Part shown: positions 6,330-7,784 of the stretch, piece after piece | How the letters are laid out: each line of letters begins with the position of its first letter | Position numbering within the stretch: position 1 is the first letter of the stretch | NCBI GenBank assembly: GCA_026417845.1 | Contig: JAOACM010000196.1 | Location: 1 to 7,784 of the forward strand | From: Planctomycetota bacterium | Lineage (GTDB): Bacteria > Planctomycetota > SZUA-567 > H5-PLA8 > CALKMO01 | Direction: 5' to 3' | DNA: 7,784 nt | The notes under the pieces: generated by a model | What the model was told of the DNA's origin: nothing | What the model saw: the letters and a program-made list of their open reading frames with translations, nothing else | The model's database searches: none | Translations under genes and position numbers: made by a program

Positions 6330-7169
6330 TCAACCCGATGCGCGGCAGATGGCCACGATCTCTCTGCGCCCGTCGAACGGAGACCTGTCGCATTCTGAGA
6401 ATATCTCCTCGATGCGAAAACCGCACAGTTCGAGAAGATGCTCCAGTTCGTAGCGGAAGAAGTACCTTATCGGCACGCGGTGCGACTCGACGCGCGCGGT
6501 CCCGTCTGTGGAAATCCTGCGATATTCGAATTCCACCACGTTTATCTGCTCCGCGCGCCTTATCTCGACGTACCTCCACGCCCTGATGACCCTGTCGCCG
6601 GTTGCCGGGTCCACGAAATCAGCATCCTCGAAAGTCTCGCCGACGCGCTGAGAGGCCAGCAGCTCGATGTTCGGCGCGAGGACATCCAGCGCTAGGCGCC
6701 CCCCATCGGCCAGATGCTCCCTGACGTTCCGCAGGCAGGATTTCTGATCCTCGACTGTCAGCAGGTGCTGGAACGAGCGGAACGGGGCGGTTATCAGCGG
6801 AAATTTCTCCTCCAGGCGGAACCTGCGCATGTCGCCGCGGATGATCCTGACCCGCCCCGCGACCTCCGGCGGCTCGGCCGCCAGCTTCCGTCTGAAGACC
6901 TCAAGCATTGCCGCCGACAAATCCAGCCCGACTACCGGCACCCCGGCGCGCGCAACCGGTATCGAGACGCGGCCGGTACCGCAGCCGAGCTCGAGCACCG
7001 GCCCACCTGAGCGACGTGCGAGCTCCACATAAAACGATATGTCCCGCTTGGCCCGGTAGAGCGGGATGTGGTCGTATATCTCAGCGCAGGGAGCGTATTC
7101 GTCCGGGAAGCGGCCGGACTCGATGGGAACTCCGTCTCCCGGAAAATAACCCGAGGATCTCTCCGCCAT
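6330..7169 (-). CDS. class I SAM-dependent methyltransferase
   Basis: A 279-residue soluble enzyme with one Rossmann-fold methyltransferase domain that uses S-adenosylmethionine. Seen: motif I VLELGCGTGRVSIPVA (58-73), which binds the cofactor; motif II VVGLDLSAAML (79-89), with Asp83 expected to contact the ribose; RGDMRRF (111-117), near the adenine site; and a post-fold strand region PLITAPFRSFQHLLT (124-138). The N-terminal EIYDHIPLYRAKRD (30-43) resembles the YD-containing lead-in of Methyltransf_25/11-type proteins. The C-terminal third (about 190-275) is strand-rich and may shape the acceptor pocket. The start at 7169 has GGTGA three bases upstream, acceptable when aligned to the 3' part of a Shine-Dalgarno sequence. 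It lies 200 bases downstream of leuS on the same strand and may be read with it. The acceptor substrate cannot be told; nothing nearby indicates one. Confidence 0.88.
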   Translation of the reverse strand: MAERSSGYFPGDGVPIESGRFPDEYAPCAEIYDHIPLYRAKRDISFYVELARRSGGPVLELGCGTGRVSIPVARAGVPVVGLDLSAAMLEVFRRKLAAEPPEVAGRVRIIRGDMRRFRLEEKFPLITAPFRSFQHLLTVEDQKSCLRNVREHLADGGRLALDVLAPNIELLASQRVGETFEDADFVDPATGDRVIRAWRYVEIRRAEQINVVEFEYRRISTDGTARVESHRVPIRYFFRYELEHLLELCGFRIEEIFSECDRSPFDGRREIVAICRASG

Positions 7170-7369
7170 AAGTCACCCGGTCGCAGCCCGGAACCCGGCG
7201 CGCGGCGGAGTGCGGAGCGGACCGGCAACCGGCCTGCGGCCGGCACACGTGACGCGCCGCCCAAACCTCCGCGAAGGGGCGCGCGCCTTCCGATCCGGGA
7301 GTGGGCGGCCGCGACATGCCGGGAGCGGAGATGGAGCCTCGGTTTCTTGCCTCCCCTGCCGCCGCGCCT
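7170..7369. other. 200-base gap between leuS and the methyltransferase gene
   Basis: No protein-like frame is visible here. It holds a perfect 6-bp stem with a 3-base loop, CCGGCC-TGC-GGCCGG (7229-7243), and a 10-base palindrome GGCGCGCGCC (7279-7288). I could not pick out a credible promoter for the methyltransferase or a T-run terminator for leuS. Confidence 0.3.
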
Positions 7370-7784
7370 TCAACGCACCACTATATTGACCAGCCTCCCG
7401 GGCACCACAACCGCCCTTACGATCTGCTTCCCCTTCAGCCACTGGGCTGCGGCCTCCTCGGCGGCCTTGCGCATCTCGTCCTCCGAGGCGTCGGCCCGGA
7501 CTGACACTCTGCTCCGTACCCTGCCGTTGACCTGGACGGGTATCTCAACGACATCCTCCTTTATCTTCTCCGGATCGTAGGAGGGCCATCCTTCGTTCGC
7601 TATGGACGCCTGATGCCCCATGCGGCTCCAGATCTCTTCAGCAATATGCGGCGCGAACGGAGACAGTACGAGGAGGAACTTTTCAGCTTGGCTACGGTTC
7701 ATCGGCGCAGCCGAGGCCGAGGCGGCGTTCGCAAATTTCATCATCTCCGATATGGCCGTATTGAATGCCAGCCTCTCTATGTCC
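7370..7784 (-). CDS. leuS: leucyl-tRNA synthetase, C-terminal part (cut by the right edge)
   Basis: LeuS is the cytoplasmic class I synthetase that charges leucine onto tRNA-Leu. About 137 C-terminal residues are visible, from the window edge to a TGA read on the minus strand (7372-7370). Seen: the anticodon-binding helical segment, starting with DIERLAFNTAIS at the edge; LVLSPFAPHIAEEIW, a hallmark of LeuS; then the small C-terminal domain with VEIPVQVNGRVRSRV, ADASEDEM and a terminal VVPGRLVNIVV. These match bacterial LeuS closely, and the end is complete. The catalytic, zinc-binding and editing domains lie beyond the window. An internal ATG at 7744 is not a start, because the frame and family similarity continue upstream of it. 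The methyltransferase gene follows 200 bases downstream on the same strand. Confidence 0.93.
   Translation of the reverse strand, partial: DIERLAFNTAISEMMKFANAASASAAPMNRSQAEKFLLVLSPFAPHIAEEIWSRMGHQASIANEGWPSYDPEKIKEDVVEIPVQVNGRVRSRVSVRADASEDEMRKAAEEAAAQWLKGKQIVRAVVVPGRLVNIVVR

Overview
This is a GC-rich bacterial window with ordinary housekeeping and cell-envelope content and no mobile element, CRISPR array or RNA gene that I can see. The bacterial assignment rests on tsaB, a MurJ/MviN flippase and a bacterial-type leuS. Despite the high GC, isoleucine is often encoded by ATA (20 of 36 Ile codons in the flippase gene, counted by hand). The sialate O-acetylesterase-like protein, with its extra C-terminal beta-sandwich, is of a kind I associate with Planctomycetota/Lentisphaerota-like and candidate-phylum genomes. 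That placement is a guess; the sequence does not fix the phylum.

Layout, + strand: (1) the C-terminal part of tsaB (to 683), cut by the left edge and carrying an unusual low-complexity insertion; (2) a MurJ/MviN-family lipid flippase (745-2535) with a Gly-rich N-terminal extension; (3) a 172-base gap (2536-2707) with two perfect GC-rich stem-loops and a doubtful 68-aa reading frame; (4) a soluble GAF-domain histidine kinase (2708-4159) with no response regulator beside it; (5) a sialate O-acetylesterase-family hydrolase (4269-6155). Layout, - strand: a class I SAM-dependent methyltransferase (7169-6330) and, upstream of it, the 3' end of leuS (right edge to 7370). The two gene sets converge at 6156-6329, which holds several stem-loops.

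Functional links are loose. tsaB (t6A modification of tRNA) and leuS (leucine charging) serve translation. The flippase belongs to envelope precursor export. The kinase, esterase and methyltransferase have no partner in view that would fix their substrates. I found no convincing new multi-gene system. The points most worth checking are the insertion inside TsaB, the Gly-rich extension and altered arginine positions of the MurJ-like protein, and the structured gap after the flippase gene.
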